Assembly (NCBI GenBank): GCA_023135165.1
Contig: JAGLTS010000045.1
Location: 17,793-81,792 of the forward strand
Origin: Phycisphaerales bacterium
Lineage (GTDB): Bacteria; Planctomycetota; Phycisphaerae; Phycisphaerales; JAGLTS01
Reading direction: 5' to 3'
Length of the DNA stretch: 64,000 nt
Part shown: positions 63,001 through 64,000 of the stretch, piece by piece
How positions within the stretch are numbered: the first letter of the stretch is position 1
How the letters are laid out: the number at the start of each line of letters is the position of its first letter
Notes under the pieces: generated by a model
The model's database searches: none
What the model was told of the DNA's origin: nothing
Seen by the model: only the letters and a program-made list of their open reading frames with translations
Position numbers and translations under genes: made by a program

Positions 63001-63929
63001 CCACCATCGAGGCGCTCGTCACATGCGGCGCATTCGACTCGATCCACGGCGAGGACAACCGCGCCGCAATGGTCGCCGCCATTGAATCCGCCGTCAGCGC
63101 CGCAACCGAATTGCATGCCGACAAAAGCGCGGGGCAGATGAACTTCTTCGGCGTCTTCGAGGAGGCGGCGCCGCGCGAAAGCCAGTCCGAGCCGACGCTG
63201 CCGAAGGTGACGCCATGGACCACCAAGGAGACACTCGACCGCGAGAAAGAGATTCTCGGGTTCTATCTGTCCGCGCACCCGCTCGACGAATGCCGTGCTG
63301 TGATCGACAACTTCAGCAATGCGACGACAGCGTCAATCAAATCACTTGCGAATGAAAGCATGATCCTCATCGGCGGGCAGATCACGCGCATTCGCCCCGT
63401 CATCACGAAGAAGGGTGACAAGATGGCGATTGTCACCATCGAGGATCTGCAAGGCCAGGTCGAAGGCGTGCTCTTTCCCAAGGCATTCGCCGCCTGTGGC
63501 GACGCGATGCAGACGGGGCGAATCGTCATCCTCGATGCGAAGGTCGACCTCTCGCGAGGCGATCCTCAGATCATCATTGAGAAGGTCTGCCCGATCGAAG
63601 ATGCGGAACGCAGATTCGCCACTCGCGTCACGATCACCGTTGACGCCGACCGTCAGGGTCACAACCGCGCCGACCTCGACCAGCTCGCTGGGCTGATCCG
63701 CAGCATCGACGACCGACTCGACACCGATGCCGCTGTCCCTTTGATGCTCGATCTTGTCGTTGAGAGCAAGCGAGTCACCATGCAGGCTTCGCAGGCCCGC
63801 CTCAGCCCGACGCCGCTGCTGCGGCAGTACGTCACCGAACTGCTCGGCGAGGACGCATACCGAGTCCACGGCGGAAAACCCATCAGAAAAGCCCCCCCTC
63901 GCCGAGGTTTTGCCCGCACCACCCGCTGA
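60099..63929 (+). CDS. dnaE: DNA polymerase III alpha subunit
   Basis: 1276 residues. The PHP domain opens with FVHLHLHSEYSLLDG and ALTDHGNLHGA. The polymerase active site is PDIDVDIC, with Asp466 and Asp468 matching the catalytic pair, and later QEQVMQIVHSLGD and GYGFNKSHSTGYAIIAYQTAYLK. The C-terminus holds a helix-hairpin region, an OB-fold (ILIGGQITRIRPVITKKGDKMAIVTIED) and a tail. Length is usual for DnaE1. The start at 60099 lacks a strong RBS but fits the family. Confidence 0.97.
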   Translation: MSNDPETPDSPQFVHLHLHSEYSLLDGANRVDRLVERVKQLGMSAVALTDHGNLHGAIQFYTACKDAGIKPILGIEAYIAIGDRTDRTPTGAKNVAFHLVLLAENNTGWEHLVQLSSDAYLNGFYYKPRMDKTTLAQWSDGLIAINGHLGSSIAHYLQRYVETKDEAHYKAAREEALWHAKTFRPNENGESRFFIELQRHDTPEQEAINPHLIRLARELDVPLICDNDAHFLLADDHDAHDVLCCISMGRTREAENRLHYSPELYVKGPQQMAELFSDVPEAVHNTVRVAERCCVDLDFSHNHAPIVQPVMPKPGEAPAYDADTYDGNVSVWFADYCSHFRIDPFDETQHETVSADDLAKRCDETLRALCEAGLIWRYGKQGITDEIRSRLDRELTILADKRISAYFLIVWDFVNWARQQGIPAVARGSGVGTMVGYAVGLSNACPVKYGLLFERFTDPDRSEYPDIDVDICQDGRAAVINYVREKYGHVAQIITFGTLKARAAIRDVGRVLNMDLKAVDRIAKLVPEALGMTLDKALQQEPDLRKAYHDEPDTHELIDLAQRLEGQARHASVHAAGIVIATRPLQQIVPLYRHANSDDVITQWDGPTCEKVGLLKMDFLGLRTLSIIERAKELIRQSLTDENIRHAVGLADDDPRDPLDLDRLTYDDQKVFELFRRGDTAGIFQFESGGMRRLLADVKPDRLEDLIASNALFRPGPMELIPEYGRRKHGREAVPTVHEIVDRFTQETYGIMVYQEQVMQIVHSLGDIPLRAAYTLIKAISKKKEDVINRERPRFLEGAQAKGLKPNKAKELFELILKFAGYGFNKSHSTGYAIIAYQTAYLKTYFPAQYMAAVLTYESQAQKVANWIAYLDDCRKAVCPDHTEQSPHIGIDVAPPDVNHSQYDFSVIFDADEPHDNVHGHIRFGLNAIKGTGSSAIRAIVDERCGNGPYESLHDFCERLPSNLVNKATIEALVTCGAFDSIHGEDNRAAMVAAIESAVSAATELHADKSAGQMNFFGVFEEAAPRESQSEPTLPKVTPWTTKETLDREKEILGFYLSAHPLDECRAVIDNFSNATTASIKSLANESMILIGGQITRIRPVITKKGDKMAIVTIEDLQGQVEGVLFPKAFAACGDAMQTGRIVILDAKVDLSRGDPQIIIEKVCPIEDAERRFATRVTITVDADRQGHNRADLDQLAGLIRSIDDRLDTDAAVPLMLDLVVESKRVTMQASQARLSPTPLLRQYVTELLGEDAYRVHGGKPIRKAPPRRGFARTTR

Positions 63930-63953
63930 CCCCCCAAACCCCCACGACCTTGA

Positions 63954-63989
63954 GTCCGCCACGGGCGGACGAAATCCGCCTCCGGCGGA
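63954..63989. terminator. two tandem GC hairpins after dnaE
   Basis: GTCCGCC-ACG-GGCGGAC (63954-63970) is followed four bases later by TCCGCC-TCC-GGCGGA (63975-63989), 25 bases after the dnaE stop. No T-run. This may be a terminator or a dispersed palindromic repeat. Confidence 0.5.
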
Positions 63990-64000
63990 CCCACCACCCC

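Noticed and set aside
1..64000. tRNA or rRNA genes
   Set aside because: No T-loop GTTCGA-type arm with matching acceptor stem was recognised in any gap; a covariance search would be decisive.

Overview
The window looks like a chromosomal segment of a high-GC planctomycete, most likely of the Phycisphaerae type. This is an inference from gene content: an ECF-type sigma factor overlapping a Ser/Thr kinase with a TPR tail, a dockerin-like Asp-rich repeat fragment, a triplicated secreted repeat protein, a full MoxR/Bat operon, a Tricorn-type protease and many Sec-exported proteins. Almost all of it is coding. Genes lie in long same-strand runs and many overlap by 1 to 4 bases.

Layout. 1-1030 is an accessory scrap: a TIR-like effector gene running off the left edge, a candidate integron core site just before its start codon, and a truncated, frameshifted integron-type integrase. 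1258-5124 holds a TlpA-like thioredoxin and an asparagine synthetase/methyltransferase pair. 5239-12639 holds a Tricorn protease and two DUF3857/transglutaminase-type exported proteins. 12816-16939 is a five-gene run built around a Thi4 thiazole synthase, with a beta-lactamase-fold hydrolase, a Cys-rich DUF1847 protein, a DUF89/ARMT1-like phosphatase and a membrane protein. 17036-21448 holds a C69 peptidase, a subtilisin-like protease and a formylglycine-enzyme-like protein. 21776-26279 is regulatory: an RpoD-like sigma factor, then an ECF-like sigma factor overlapping a transmembrane Ser/Thr kinase. 26306-29668 holds an RlmJ-like protein, a HAD phosphatase and an ABC exporter pair.

29921-38775 is a complete aerotolerance-type (Bat) operon in the order MoxR, DUF58, BatD-like short protein, BatA, BatB, BatC, BatD, BatE. 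It is followed by a secreted protein with three tandem copies of a Cys-containing domain. 41077-43798 has a solitary nuoD, an orphan dockerin tail and a methyltransferase with a 9-bp minisatellite in its coding sequence. 43813-47833 holds a GT39-like membrane protein, a small membrane protein, and a two-gene GIY-YIG-like plus DUF6884-like unit. 47937-52114 holds UbiA/UbiX-type menaquinone genes, a Glu-Pro-rich lipoprotein and leucyl aminopeptidase. 52151-54344 is a coupled DciA-like/SpoVR/zinc-ribbon run. The right end carries gpmI, a YggS-type PLP protein, a PEP-synthase/PPDK regulator, a double-DTG aspartyl protease and dnaE, ending in two tandem hairpins.

The best leads for something undescribed are the TIR-like gene in an apparent integron cassette position, the GIY-YIG-like/DUF6884 pair, and the Thi4 operon with its putative repair and metal-handling partners. 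No tRNA, rRNA, CRISPR array or intact insertion sequence was recognised.
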